Positions 51,670 through 62,814 of a stretch of DNA of 64,000 nucleotides are shown piece by piece (position 1 is the first letter of the stretch; each line of letters starts with the position of its first letter). The stretch is taken from the NCBI GenBank assembly GCA_023935145.1, contig CM043703.1:23261727-23325726 (forward strand). The letters are read 5' to 3'. The notes beneath the pieces were generated by a model that was not told the origin of the DNA, ran no database searches, and saw only the letters and a program-made list of their open reading frames with translations. The translations under genes and the position numbers were made by a program. This DNA comes from Bretschneidera sinensis. Its lineage: Eukaryota > Streptophyta > Magnoliopsida > Brassicales > Akaniaceae.

Positions 51670-52300
51670 CTAGGATTTATAAAAAACAACACAAATATCA
51701 ATTATATCAGTTTTATCACCAAATAAATCAATCTCCAAATTAACAAGAAAATTTTCAAGAGGATCATAATCATAAGCTATAGAAACTCCTTCATTGATGA
51801 GTGACTCGATCATGTATAGCTGGTGGTTTTCGTCCTCATCTTCGGGCTGTTTTGCAACATTAAAAATGTTCACTTCTAAGGTCATGTTTCCAAAGGACAG
51901 CTTCATAAGTCCATTCCTGCAATTAATAAGAGCATTTGCAGTAGCAAGGAAAGGTCTACCCAAAATCAAAGGAATTTAAGAATTAGTGTCAACAACATAA
52001 GTAGTATCAAGGATTAGGAAATCAACAGGATAGTAAAATTTATCAATTTGAATCAAATCATCATCTACCACACCCCGGGGTACTTTGACTGAACGGTCAG
52101 CCAATTGTAATACCACAACGGTTGGTTTGATCTCTCATAAACCCAGCTGTAAATAAATTGAAAATGACATCAGATTTACAGTAGCTCCTAAATCTAGCAA
52201 TGCTTGTCCAACCTCATGATTTTCAATGCTAAATGCAATGGTTGGACAGCCAGGATCCTTGTATTTTGGGGGTATTCATTGCTCAATTAAAGCACTAACT
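51670..52300 (-). pseudogene. Athila protease region
   Basis: On the minus strand, around 52210-52170, the frame gives an Athila-style protease start with D-L-G-A in the active-site position. It is followed by [37 protein letters not shown], a stop near 51978, and MILGRPFLATANALINCRNG from 51969. The ILGRPFLAT motif is the conserved protease end. The stop between the parts breaks the polyprotein. Confidence 0.75.
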
Positions 52301-52437
52301 TGCTCAGTTAGGAATGTTGTTTTCTTTACATGGTGCTTTCTCATAATTATGCATAAATCCTTGAGAACCTTTGCATAAGTAGGAACTTGTTTAATTATAT
52401 GCAGAAGTGGAAGATTCAGTTTTACTTGCCTTAAGTT

Positions 52438-53851
52438 CTATAAGATTTCATTATTTAGGTCTAGATTTTTCTTGTTTGATTTTAAGGCTTGAGGAAATGG
52501 TGCCTTAATAGGGCTTTTAGTAACTTTAAGGTCCTTAGGAAATTCAACATCACTACCTTGACCCTTTTCCACATCATTGGATTTATTCGTTGTTGGGATG
52601 TGTAAAGTCTTACCACTTCTTGTCACAATGGTATTCATATTTTCCAGATTTGTTTGTGCCATGTGTTGACCATGGGGTGTGGACTGAGCTTGGAAAGGGA
52701 ACTTCCCTCGCTCAGTCACACTCAAGGAGCCTATTAACTTGGATACTTGGCTCCTTATTTCTTTGTTTTCTTCCACAACCTATGTAATTAATGCCTCACA
52801 CATTTGGTTTGTCTTGCCCTATGCCTCAATAAAAGCATGTAAACTGTCTTCTAAAGAACTCCTAGAGGATGAGGGTGCATGATATGGTGCAGGGTGTGAT
52901 CTAGGGGGTTGTGCAAGCTATTGGTTTTCAGATTTTTAGCTGAAGTTGGGGTGATTTCGCCATCCCAGATTATAAGTGTTAGAGAAGGGTGCATAAGGCT
53001 TCTTGTACATGCCTAAGGCATTACATTGTTCCTCATACATCCCTCTTATATCAACAAATGTAGGGCACTCTTGAGCAGGATGATCTGCCCCACACACAAA
53101 ATATGTTTCCAAAGGTTCGGCTTGATTAACCATGTGTGTTGGCTTTTTAGTTTTTAACGCCTCTAACTCCCTAGTAAGCATTTCGACCTTAGCTTTCAGG
53201 TTGTCTTCCTCCCTAAGATGGTATATTCCACCACCACTAGGGTTTCCTACTGGTCGTGACCTATTTATGCTTTTAGTAGCACTAGGTCCAGTCCAAGTAT
53301 CAGCTTTTTCAGCAAGCTCATTGAGGTACTCTATGGCCTCATCAGGGTCTTTTTGCATAAATTCACCATTACACATCATCTCTACGAATTGGCGCTCTCT
53401 ATAGGTAAGACCCTTATAAAAGTAGCTCACTAAGCACCAACTCATACCCATGGTGTGGACACATACTTAACAACTCTTTAAATTTCTCCCAAGACTGATA
53501 CAAAGTCTCATTTTCCTTTTGTGCAAAGGTGGAGATTTGTCTTTTTAAAGCATTGGTCTTATGTTGAGGGAAGTATTTGTTAAAGATGACCTGAGTCATC
53601 TCATTCAATGTCCTAATGGATCGTGGTCTCAGCGAGTATAACCAACTCTTAGCTTTATCCTTCAAAGAGAAAGGAAAAAACTTGAGTCTCACAATATCAT
53701 CAGTTGCATCTTGACTATGAAAAGTCGCAACTACTTCCTCAAACTCCCTAATGTGTACATATGGGTTTTCACTTTCCAAGCCATGAAATGTAGGGAGTAA
53801 TTGAATCATCTCTGTTTTAAAGTCTTGATGGCGAGTGTTGGCTGGAAACAT
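52438..53851 (-). pseudogene. Athila gag
   Basis: Two overlapping frames. The first (53851-53414) reads MFPANTRHQDFKTEMIQLLP and FHGLESENPYVHIREFEEV, then LKDKAKSWLYSLRPRSIRTL and ETLYQSWEKFKELLSMCPHH, the typical Athila gag core. The second (53451-52936) continues with FYKGLTYRERQFVEMMCNGE and a knuckle-like CGADHPAQECP, where the first Cys of the usual CCHC is missing. A frameshift near 53440 separates them. A linker frame (52776-52438) continues toward the protease. Confidence 0.85.
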
Positions 53852-54202
53852 AATGCATGATGGTATGGCTATCCAGCTAGGATGTAAATAATCTTAAATT
53901 TTCCCAGCAACATTCTCATTAGGGTTTTCAGCTATTTTAGCAAAATTTTCTAAATTCTCGGTTGGGTGTACACTAGGGTTTAATCTAGGCGAGGTTTCAC
54001 TAACAAACGTGGAAGAAAAAGGTATCTCTATTTCAGGTCCCTTAATGAATCTGCCTCACGAATCTCTTAATCTAAGCATACATCAACTGAGTTAAAAAGA
54101 AATAAAATAGAACGAATAAAAGAAATCAGAAAACTTTAAGAAAAGAACAATAGTACCGTCTTGTCTTAGAGTTAACAATCTTTCTTGTATGTAAGTGCGT
54201 TT

Positions 54203-54220
54203 TCCCCAGCAACGGTCCCA
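54203..54220 (-). other. Primer-binding site of the Athila element
   Basis: On the minus strand TGGGACCGTTGCTGGGGA, five bases after the 5' LTR end. It matches the tRNA-Asp 3' end complement (TGGCGCCGTTGCCGGGGA) with three differences, in keeping with the Athila lineage. Confidence 0.75.
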
Positions 54221-54225
54221 AAATT

Positions 54226-55523
54226 TGATTACACCCAAAGTATAACGCGATAGTTGTAGCACAGCTTATGGGATCGATTCCACAGGGAAAAGCGATCTAT
54301 GAAGGAAAAGTGAAAACCTTAACACAAACGATAACAATCAAGTGAGAAAATATGAATTTTGATAATGAAGTAATTGTGAGAAAATAAATTGAGAATTATA
54401 ATAGAGAAACAACAAGGTTCCGGGAATTCTCCCTAGGTTTGTTGCCTTATTCCAATCTTGATTCAGTTGTTTTTATCTCGATTGCAAGTTTCACATCCCA
54501 AACAGGCAATCGGCAAATATTCAATCTAAGCATATATAAACCCTAATGTAATTGATATGAATTACTCTTACTTTCAATTTAAGCATAAATGACCTATCCT
54601 ATAAGTTTATCAAGAAACGACAATATATCTTATCGACAATATTGCAGTAATGGACAAACCTAAAAGATAAATTTACCGGACTCAATTACATCTAACAATC
54701 TTGACATAAGAAGAGCATGACTAGAATTATATCAAAGATAAAGATACAATCACCGGATTAAGAGAAAATCTTCTAATTAGACTAAAGAGTAACCCATAAC
54801 AATGTTTGACAATAAATACAAATTATAACTGAACTAATAAAGGAAAATAAAGAACAACTGCACCTAGGGAATCATCCCTTCGCCTTGCTTGGAGATTAGT
54901 TTGCCATTGAACTCATGGTTGAACACTTTGTTGGAGGAGAATGTGGCTGCTTCTCTGAGTTTTTCAGACTTAATGAATGTTTAATTACAAACCCTAAGTG
55001 GTCTATTTATAATGTACAAGGTCCAAGGGTGTTTTAGGGCTTAAAAAGTCTTAATTAGGTCATCTCTCAGAGAAATGGACCGGGTGGGCGCCGCGGCTCT
55101 CCCTTCCTTGTGTCCCGGCTTCCACTGTTTCTTTGTTTTCTTGTCTTGATGGAGGCCGCGGCCCTACCTAGTCTAGGTCGTGGCTTCCACTGAAGCTTCT
55201 TCCTTATTCTTTTGCTCGATTCTGGAAGCCGAGGCTTGGATATCTTTAGGCCGCAGCGCGCACACTCAAGACTTGTTTTTTCTTCATTTGTCCTTCCACA
55301 ACTATGTTTTCACTCCGGTATGCCTCGAGTCTTTGTGCTTCAAGCAATGATAACTTTTCCTCCTCTTTTGAGAATAAAGTACCTGAAAATGCACTGGAAT
55401 AGATCAATGATCCAAGAATGATACTTTAGAGTTGTTAACATATAAAAGTGCAATTAAAACCTAGATCAACCCTAAAATGCTAACAATTAAGTACTGTTAA
55501 GGTGCATTTTATGACTCTCATCA
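54226..55523 (-). repeat. 5' LTR of the Athila element
   Basis: 1,298 bp, beginning TGATTACACCC and ending CTCTCATCA on the plus strand. It is very similar along its length to 41552-42896. It lacks the 65-bp duplication of its partner but has a short insertion near 55150-55195. The TATA box is ATTATAAATAG on the minus strand (about 55000-55012), driving transcription leftward through gag and pol. Confidence 0.92.
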
Positions 55524-57515
55524 GTACACATCACCTCCGAGGCTGAAGATCAGTACATACGCTCTCAAAGAACCCTAACATTAGTGTGTATGCTCCCTTC
55601 GAGCCTTGGTATTAGTGTGCACACTCCCTTGGAGGCCGAGACTCAGTGAGCACATTGCCTCTGAGGTCAAGAATCAGTGCGCACATTCTCGGAGAGCCCT
55701 AGCATTAGTGCGCATGCTCCCTCTGAGTCATGGCATTAGTGTGCATATTCCTTCCAAAGCTGAGCCTTAGTGCGTATATCGCCTCTGAGGCCAAGGATCA
55801 GTGTGCACACTCTTAGAGAGCCCTAGCATCAGTGCGCATGCTCCCTCCAAGCCTTGCTGTTAGTGCACACGCTTCTTTTGAGGCCGAGCATCAGTGCCCA
55901 CATCGCCTTTGAGGTTGAAGACCAGCACACACACTCTTGGAGAGACGTAATATTAGTGTGTATGCTACCTTCGAGCCTTGGTATTAGTGTGCACACTCCC
56001 TTGGAGGTCGAGACTCAGTGTGCACATCATCTATGAGACTGAGGGTCAGTGCACACACTCTCGAAGAGCCCTAGCATTAGTGCGCATGCTCCCTCTGAGG
56101 CCAAGTATCAGTGCGCAGGTCACTTTTTGGCCAATAATTAGTGCGCACTCTCTCGAAGAGCCCTAGTATCAGTGCACACACTTCCTCCGAGGTTGAGCCT
56201 CAGTGCACGCATCCTTTCTGAGGCTGAAGATCAGTGTGCACACTCTTAGAGAGCCCTAACGTTAGTGTGTATGCTCCATTCGAGCCTTGGTTGTAGTGTG
56301 CACACTCTTTTGGAGGCCGAGACTCAGTGCGCATATCGCTTTCAAGGCCGAGGATTAGTGCGTACACTCTCGGAGAGCCCTAGCATTAGTGTGCATGCTC
56401 CCTCCGAGTCATGGAATTAGTGCGCATCTTCCCTCCGAAGCAGCCTTGTTATTAGTGTGCATGCTCCTTATGAGGCCGAGCATCAGTTCCCACATCGTCT
56501 TCGAGGTCGACGACCAGCACGCGCACTCTCAGAGAGCCCTAGCATTAGTGCTGCATCAGTGCGCATGTTCCCTTCAAGGCCGAGCATAAGTGCACACATC
56601 ACCTCCGAGGTCAAGCATATGTGCGCACACTCTCGAACAGCCCTAGCTTTAGTGCGCATACTCCCTCTGAGATCGAGAATTAGTGCGTACACTATCTCTG
56701 AGCTAGAGCATCAGTGCGTATATAGCCTCTGAGGCTGAGTATCAGTGAGCACACTTTCAGAGAACCCTAGTATTAGTGCATACTCTCCCTTTGAGCCCTA
56801 GTGTCAGTGTGTATGCTCTTTCTAAGGCTAAGAATCAGTGTACACATTGCTTACAAGCCCGAGAATCAGTGCACACACTCTCAGAGAGCCTTAGCATTAG
56901 TGCGTACAATCCCTCTAAGCCTTGACATCAATTCGTATGCTATTTCTGAGGCCGAGCATTAGTGTGCACATCATCTTCGAGATTGAGCATCAGGATGCAC
57001 ACTCTTGGAGTGCCCTAGCATCAATGCACATGCTCCTTCAAAGCCTTGAAATTTGTGGGCATACTCCCTGTGAGGACAACCATCAGTGCGTATTTCACCT
57101 CCAAGCCTAAGCAACAGTGCGTACGTCTTCTCTAAGCCCAAGCATTAGTGCGCACACTTTAAAAGAGCCCTAATATCAGTGCACATGCTCCTTCTGAGGC
57201 CTAGCATCAGTGTTCACGCTCTTTTCGAGGCCGATTCTCAATGCATACGTTGCCTGCGAGGCCGAGCATCAGTGCACACACTCTTGGAGAGTCGTAGCAT
57301 CGATGTGCATGCCTTTTCCAAGCCCGGGCATCAGTGCGCACGCCACCTCCAAAGCCGAGCATCAGTGCCTACGTCGCTCCGAAGCCTAAGCCTTAGCGCA
57401 CACACTACCTTCGAGCTCGAGGATTAGTTTGCATGCCTCCTTCGAGGCTAAGTATCAGTACGCACGGTCTCTATAAGCCCTAGAATTAGTGCGCATGCCA
57501 CCTCTAAGGCCAAGC
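55524..57515 (+). repeat. 31-bp minisatellite, right arm
   Basis: Continuation of the array interrupted at 41551, with the same core AGTGCGCACACTC and the same alternating tails. About 64 units are present here; with the left arm the total is about 100. Towards 57200-57500 the units become more divergent and pass into the 48-64-bp repeat. Open frames in this region (for example 56457-56732) are by-products of the repeat. Confidence 0.9.
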
Positions 57516-58130
57516 ATTTTGATTGAGCCTCATATACTCGGTCCCATGTCTCTTGAAAATCTCCGAGGTCGAGCATTTTGATTGAGCCTCATATGCTTGG
57601 TCCCACATCTCAAAAAAATCTCCAAGGCCGAGCATTTTGACTGAGCTTCATATACTAGGTCTCACGTCTCCAGAAAATCTCCAAAGCCGAGCATTTTGAC
57701 TGAGCCTCATATACTAGGTCGCACGTCTCTAGAAAATCTTCAAGGCCAAGCATTTTGATCGAGCCTTATATTCTCGGTCCCATGTCTCTAGAAAATCTCT
57801 AAGGCCGAGCATTTTTTACTAAGTCTCATATGCTTGGTCCCATGTCTCCAAGGTCAAGCATTTTGACTGAGGTTCAAATACTCGGTCCCACGTCTCCAAG
57901 GTCGAGCATTTTGACTGAGGCTCAAATGCTCGGTCCCACATCTTCAAGGTTGAGAATTTTGACTTAGGCTCAAATGTTCCACATTTCCAAGGTTGAGCAT
58001 TTTGACTGCTACTCAAATTCTTAGTCCCACGTTTCCAAGGCCAAGCATTTTGACTGCTGCTCATATACTCGGCCCCCACGCCTCCAAGATCGAGCATTTT
58101 AACTGAGGTCCATATACTCGACCCCAGGCC
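57516..58130 (+). repeat. 48-64-bp tandem repeat with GAGCATTTTGACTGAG core
   Basis: The first five or six units are about 60-64 bp and contain the extra block CTCCAGAAAATCTC. After about 57830 the units are 48 bp and lack that block. The core GAGCATTTTGACTGAG and CTCGGTCCCACGTCTCCAAG is shared with the inverted block at 34870-35280. Confidence 0.88.
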
Positions 58131-58217
58131 TTACAGGCCAAAGTACACAACCAATGACGCAAAACTCTATTATACTTCCTCAAGCACATAAATGCACTTA
58201 AGGAAGTGGGGGGCCTC

Positions 58218-58772
58218 TGATGTAGCAAATAAATTCACCTTCTAATAACCTGGGGACACATGGATAGCTCTCCTCCAATGACCGAATGACACATGGCTGC
58301 ATAAGTAACAGACTCTTCAATAACCTAGTAACAAGTGGATAGCTCTCCCTCCAATGACTAGACGACATGTGGCCGAGTAGGTGATGAAGCCATCATTCAC
58401 CGACTTGCCACACAAAAAAATGGAAGCAAGATTTCAGGGACTACGTCGTCCTTGAATTTTGTGACAAGACCCTTCGCCAGGGAAGCTGGATCTTAGGGAT
58501 CGCGTCATCCCAAGCACGTAGTTAATTTTCCCTTAAACCACTATAAAAATCCCATGGTATGTAGATCTCAATTCAATTCAAGCTCATCACCGAAACACTG
58601 ATATCATAACTCTCTCAATTTTCTCAAAACCCTGTACTAACAAAGGCATTAAAGAGTCCTCAGAGGTACCACCCCCCCTTTCCTCTGGTGACTTTTTAGT
58701 TCATCCTCCTTTCTTCGTGCAGACCGTGAAATACCGGACCTTCAGATCAGTAGTAGATTTTTGGCATCAACA
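58218..58772 (+). repeat. 3' LTR of the gag-only element
   Basis: 555 bp, beginning TGATGTAGCAAATAAATT and ending TTGGCATCAACA, directly after the G-rich polypurine tract. The TATA box is CACTATAAAAATCC at about 58539. It differs from the 5' LTR at many positions, visibly more than the two Athila LTRs differ from each other. Confidence 0.88.
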
Positions 58773-59049
58773 AGACTAATCGTTAAAACAACTTGTTAAG
58801 ATAGATAATCAAAGTGATTCTCTCTAATATGGTTAAGTTAAAATATGACAATATAAAAAATTATCTATGTTTTTTTCCTAAAATCTTAGAAAATTATTGA
58901 GCAATGAACTTTTTTTGGGTTTTTTTACATTGATTTTAAATGTGGAATAACCATTTAATAGTCTTTTCAAACCACTTTATAAAAAAAGGATAAAGATTTA
59001 TAGATTGATTATTACTTTTTAAGTTGTGATTCTTCAATTTCTCACTGTT
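58773..59049. other. Host DNA to the right of the gag-only element
   Basis: AT-rich sequence that follows the AGACT flank. Before the insertion it was continuous with the DNA to the left of 38882. Nothing else recognised. Confidence 0.5.
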
Positions 59050-59244
59050 GGAAGGCTTACCTTCCTTATATTCCCTATTTGTTGGAACACTCTAAATGGA
59101 TTTTGGGGAAAGGTAATATTTGCTTTTGCGAGACTAACTGGGTTGAGCACCCTTTTACATGTGATGACCCCATTTTGCCCCAGATTTCTGTTAAGGATGC
59201 TATAGGTGATAACAGCTTCATGGCGACTGTGCTAGGCTTGCTTC
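59050..59244 (+). pseudogene. LINE ORF2 C-terminal fragment, left part
   Basis: The frame from 59079 reads MLEHSKWILGKGNICFCETN and WVEHPFTCDDPILPQISVKD. This is the W-x-L-G-x-G-x-x-x-F-W-x-D-x-W segment between RT and the zf-RVT domain of plant LINEs. It stops at the palindromic LTR insertion and resumes at 60371. Confidence 0.65.
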
Positions 59245-59960
59245 TATTTGGCTTGTGGGGTCCATCCTATAAGCAAGTTAAAATAAGAAATAAAAGAAAG
59301 CTAAATGTTTTGGTTGGTGCAGTCCTTGACTCATAATCCTATGTCTATTATAAGAGAATATCTTCTAATCAATGGCTATATAAAAAGGAATGATTTATTT
59401 CTTTTTTCTATGGTGAGTTAGAGAAAGAGTAGCTAGAGAAATAGGCATAGTGTTAGGAGAAAAATTGATAGCAAAGGTAGGTCTTTCTATTTACCGGGAG
59501 AGTAAAAGGGAGAAAAGGTACAACAGTTTAAGATTTTCGATAGGATATATTCAGGGTGTTTGGTCATAGAGAATCAATCTACTCAGGGTTTGCAGTTTCT
59601 GTCACGGGGTTTGATTTTGGTGAAGCATAGGGATTTCTCATATTTCAGCGGTTGGTAGTACAATAGTGATTTTTCCCTAGAAAGGTAATTTTGTAATATT
59701 ACTAAATTGTTGTGGGTCTCAAGTTTGGGCCTAAACTCTGTAATTGTTATTTATATAGTTGAGTTATTTTTGTTCCATGGTTTTTTCCCTCTACACTGAG
59801 GGTTTTCCATGTAAATTCTTGTGTTATTGGTTTATTGCTTTATTTGGTGCTTGTCGTTTTATTTTCGCACTGGGCTTGGTGATTATTATATTTAATCTGT
59901 GATTTTTTGTTAGAATTGTGGTACTTGATTAATTGTTGACGGTGGGTATTTGTCCCAACA
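59245..59960 (+). repeat. Left LTR of the palindrome
   Basis: 716 bp. A TATA box (GGCTATATAAAAAGG, about 59370-59384) directs transcription rightward, into the centre. The segment 59534-59880 is absent from the right LTR. Confidence 0.8.
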
Positions 59961-60004
59961 AATGGTATTAGAGCTTAGGTTGCTTGTGTTGGTCTGATAC
60001 CACT

Positions 60005-60370
60005 TGTTGGGAAAATTACCCACCATCAACAATCAATCAATTACCACAATTCCAACCAAAGATCACAAATTAAATATAATAATCTCCAACTGCTGTAAAT
60101 TTTCTCTCTTTACTCTCCCAGTAAATAGAAAGAAAAACCTTTGCTTTCAATTTTTCCCCGCCTATTTCTCTAGCTACTCTCTTTGTAACTCCCCATCAAA
60201 AAAGAAGAAGAAAGAAATTAGGCCTTTTTATATAACCATTGGTTAGAAGATATTCTCTCCTAATAGGAATAGGATTATGAGTTCTATAAAGACTACACCA
60301 GCCAACACCTTTAGCTTTATTTTATTTCTTATTTTAACTTGCTTATGGACTAAACCCCACAAGCCCAACA
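60005..60370 (-). repeat. Right LTR of the palindrome (inverted)
   Basis: 366 bp. On the minus strand it begins TGTTGGGCTTGTGGGG and ends TTTTCCCAACA. Its TATA box (GGTTATATAAAAAGGCC, rc of about 60223-60239) points leftward, toward the left LTR. Identity to the left LTR is roughly 80-85 percent by eye. Confidence 0.8.
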
Positions 60371-61190
60371 ACTTCCTGCTAATTATGATGCCCAAATTCC
60401 ACCTATCATTTTGGATTCGGAAAAGGAGGATTGGTTGGTATGGACTCTCTCTTCGAAAGGTTTTTTCATGGCGAAAGAATATTGGAAATGTATGAGAACT
60501 AGCAGAAGTGTTTTCCCTTAGTATTCATACATTAGGATTTATATGAATTTTTTTCATAATACCATTCCAGTAGATGTCATTCGTCTCAAAGTGTCAGTGT
60601 TGTGCTGATCCGAAGATGGAGACATTAACCCACCTATTTTTACAAGGTAACATTTCCACAATAATGTGGAAATTTTTTAGCTCAAAGTTAAATGTTTCCA
60701 TGGTGCAAAATTCGACCTCGCTGGCTGAAAAGTGGCTTGATACATCACCTTCATCACAACTAGGTTTCCTCAAATGTACCATGTTTTGCAGTTTACGTTG
60801 GGAACTATGGTGTGCAAGGAATTCTGCAATTTTTAGGCCAATTCTATGCAGGTGGAAAGATAATTAACAAGACAATGGGGTTGTTACAAGATCTTTCTAA
60901 TGCTTATAAGCTGACTTTCAAACCGTCTTCTATAGCTATGGCTATTATGCAAAGGCTGAACCTATATATTTCTTCCTTGTTTGTTCATCATGGGCAGTGG
61001 GTGAAAGGTCATGTTCCTCCGTATAATACAATAAAACTGATGGCTCCTCACGAGATGCAGTTTGACGTTGTGGAGTTGTTATGCATGATTATGATGGAAA
61101 TATGTTAATGGCCTTTTCTTCCTTTTATAACCAAGGTTCTAATATGGATGTCGTGATCTTGGCTCTTCAGATGGTTTGCAAATTTTTGCT
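60371..61190 (+). pseudogene. LINE ORF2 C-terminal fragment, right part (zf-RVT)
   Basis: Continues the fragment at 59050-59244. ILDSEKEDWLVWTLSSKGFF is the D-x-x-x-W-x-x-S-x-x-G-x-F segment, followed by KEYWK. From 60574 the zinc-binding zf-RVT domain reads SKCQCCADPKMETLTHLFLQ, with Cys-Cys and His of the family pattern, and ends near ELWCARNSAIF. A later frame to 61108 may be the start of an RNase H-like tail but is not clear. The next LTR element starts at 61217. Confidence 0.75.
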
Positions 61191-61216
61191 GCTATTTAGT
61201 TTACCAAAGATGATTT

Positions 61217-61723
61217 TGATGTAGTGAATAATTCTTCCTCCAATGATCTACTGACACGTGGATAATTCTCCCTTCAATGATCTGGCGACATGTGGATGAT
61301 TATTCACCAACTACAATCGAACATGTGGATGGTTAAAACCTCCAGAGGTCATTATAATAACATCTACAAAAGATGCGTGGCAAAAAACAATCATTAGGTC
61401 GTTACTGCCTTTGACCCTCTCGTGCAAGGCCTCAGTGATATTCAAGGGATGGCGTCGTCCCCAAGGGCGGTAATAGATTTTATTCCCAAAATTGATATAA
61501 AGAGGGGTCCAAGGTATGCAAAGATTAATTCATTACAAACACTATCACCACTACTATCACTACCCTTATTTTCTCTCTCAAAACCCTGCACTAACAAAAG
61601 CGTCGAATAGTCCTCGAAGGCACCACCCCCTTTTTCTCTGGTGACCCTTTAGATCACTGTTTTCCCTTGTGCATATCCTATATTTCAACTCTTTGACCCG
61701 GCCGAAGATTTTTGGCTTCAACA
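61217..61723 (+). repeat. 5' LTR of the second gypsy element
   Basis: 507 bp, beginning TGATGTAGTGAATAATTC and ending TTTGGCTTCAACA. It shares with 38882-39444 the CCAATGATC(T)GGCGACATG words and the GAGTCCTCGAAGGCACCACC-type segment. No strong TATA box was seen (AATTGATATAAAGAGG at about 61490 is a candidate). Confidence 0.78.
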
Positions 61724-61800
61724 GATTGGCGCCATATATGGGAAATCAAATATCTCGCTGACCAGTAGAAACAAAGAAATCTAAGAACTCATCTGTTTCC

Positions 61801-62500
61801 ATGCCACCCAAAAACACCACTAAAAATACTGGCAAGGGAATTTTCGGAGCCAGTGCTACACCTACACGAACTGGCACTCATAACTAGCAGTTTGCCTCGA
61901 GGTTTCCCGCTGCATTTGAGCATATAGCTCTTGACCATGACCCGCGTACTTTTCTAGGAATGCAAAATCCTTACCCAGGATTAGCGAAGATGGATCCCCC
62001 TAAAGATCTTGGGAGGGCTGCTTCTTTGTATCTCGCCATTCCGATGATCCAAGAATAGTTCTTGGAGCTCTCCCGTCTAGTGAAGATCTTGGGAGGGGGA
62101 AGACAGCTCTCTCCTCCGTCTCCCCGCCATGCCTCTACGCAAAATGGTAATCTTAACGACGGGAATCCCATCGACAGTCGTTCTGTTGTAGAATCTTCAT
62201 CACCTTACGCCAGCAGAACTGGGGGAGGTTCTTCCTCTAGAAGTAATTTCAGCATGGACAAACAAATCGAGGAAACAGAAAAGAAGATCAATGAAGCTCT
62301 CAAAGGCCAGAACCATAACATCTTAAATGAGCTCAGCATCCTGGATCCACCATTCACTCAAAAAGTTCTTGAAGCTCCACTCCCGCCAAATTTTCGAACA
62401 CCACAAATCAATCCCTATGACGGCTCAACAGACCCCCTGGATCACCTACAGCTCTACAAGACCACCATGATGCTACACTAGCATTCTGATCCTGTCATAT
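61801..62500 (+). pseudogene. Gag of the second gypsy element
   Basis: The ATG at 61801 opens MPPKNTTKNTGKGIFGASAT. In-frame stops occur after GTHN (about 61885) and after AIPMIQE (about 62058). The rest is open to 62481: FLELSRLVKILGGG, MDKQIEETEKKINEALKGQN, LDPPFTQKVLEAPLPP and QINPYDGSTDPLDHLQLYKT. This is the same protein type as 39524-40417. Confidence 0.82.
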
Positions 62501-62814
62501 GTCAAGCATTTTCCCTAACCCTAGAGAAGGCTGTTAGTACGTAGTATTCTCAGCTAAAGCCGAGAAGCATTGTAACCATCAAGAAACTTAGCTATGTCTT
62601 TACTTTGCACTTCCACAACAACAATGGACCCAAGAAGACCTCAAAAATTCTTTTAAACATCATCTAGTATCGGGGAGAGAAACTTCAAGCCTACATCTCG
62701 AGGTTCAATGCATCTATATGGGAAATCCAGAACCTCAACCTAAGTGAAGGTAGACAAACCAGACAATCTCCTTCACGGATGATGATATTGAAAGAGTACA
62801 GACCTCACACGATG

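Larger units (their letters stand above)
41552..55523 (-). mobile_element. Athila-lineage Ty3/gypsy element with triplicated RT-RNase H
   Basis: A 13,972-bp minus-strand element, complete from LTR to LTR, with a perfect GTACA duplication. Order in its own direction: 5' LTR (54226-55523), tRNA-Asp-type primer site, gag (53851-52936), protease (about 52300-51670), three tandem RT-RNase H copies (51426-46292), integrase (46150-45054), a 2.1-kb stretch without a recognised gene where Athila elements can carry an env-like frame, polypurine tract, 3' LTR (41552-42896). Frameshifts and shared nonsense codons make it non-autonomous. The high similarity of its LTRs marks it as younger than the element it interrupts. 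Confidence 0.92.
38882..58772 (+). mobile_element. Gag-only LTR retrotransposon with minisatellite interior, split by Athila
   Basis: Two matching LTRs (38882-39444 and 58218-58772) enclose a primer-binding site, a partial gag, long tandem repeats, and a polypurine tract (AAGGAAGTGGGGGGCC, about 58201-58215). The flanks are AGACA on the left and AGACT on the right, a target duplication with one change. Removing the inserted Athila element leaves about 5.9 kb. No protease, RT, RNase H or integrase sequence is present, so the element must rely on enzymes from a relative. The related element at 61217, which still has pol sequence, is a candidate type of partner. Confidence 0.85.
59245..60370. 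mobile_element. Palindromic pair of copia-type LTRs with two facing primer sites
   Basis: LTR plus (59245-59960) and LTR minus (60005-60370) are inverted copies with a 44-bp centre. The inner ends are CCCAACA and TGTTGGG. Next to each lies a primer site for initiator tRNA-Met: TGGTATTAGAGC at 59963 and, on the minus strand, TGGTATCAGACC ending at 60002. The outer ends are TATTTGGC (mutated TGTTGGGC) and GCCCAACA. The five bases outside are GCTTC and ACTTC, a likely target duplication. The minus copy lacks about 350 bp present in the plus copy. There is no coding region and no polypurine tract. Confidence 0.82.

Noticed and set aside
56457..56732. A 91-codon open frame
   Set aside because: It is a by-product of the 31-bp repeat: three units make 93 bp, so a frame can stay open by chance.
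40418..57515. Regular short repeats with variable parts, resembling a CRISPR array
   Set aside because: The 31-bp units are contiguous with no unique spacers, the host is a plant, and the array lies inside an LTR element. It is a minisatellite with higher-order variants.
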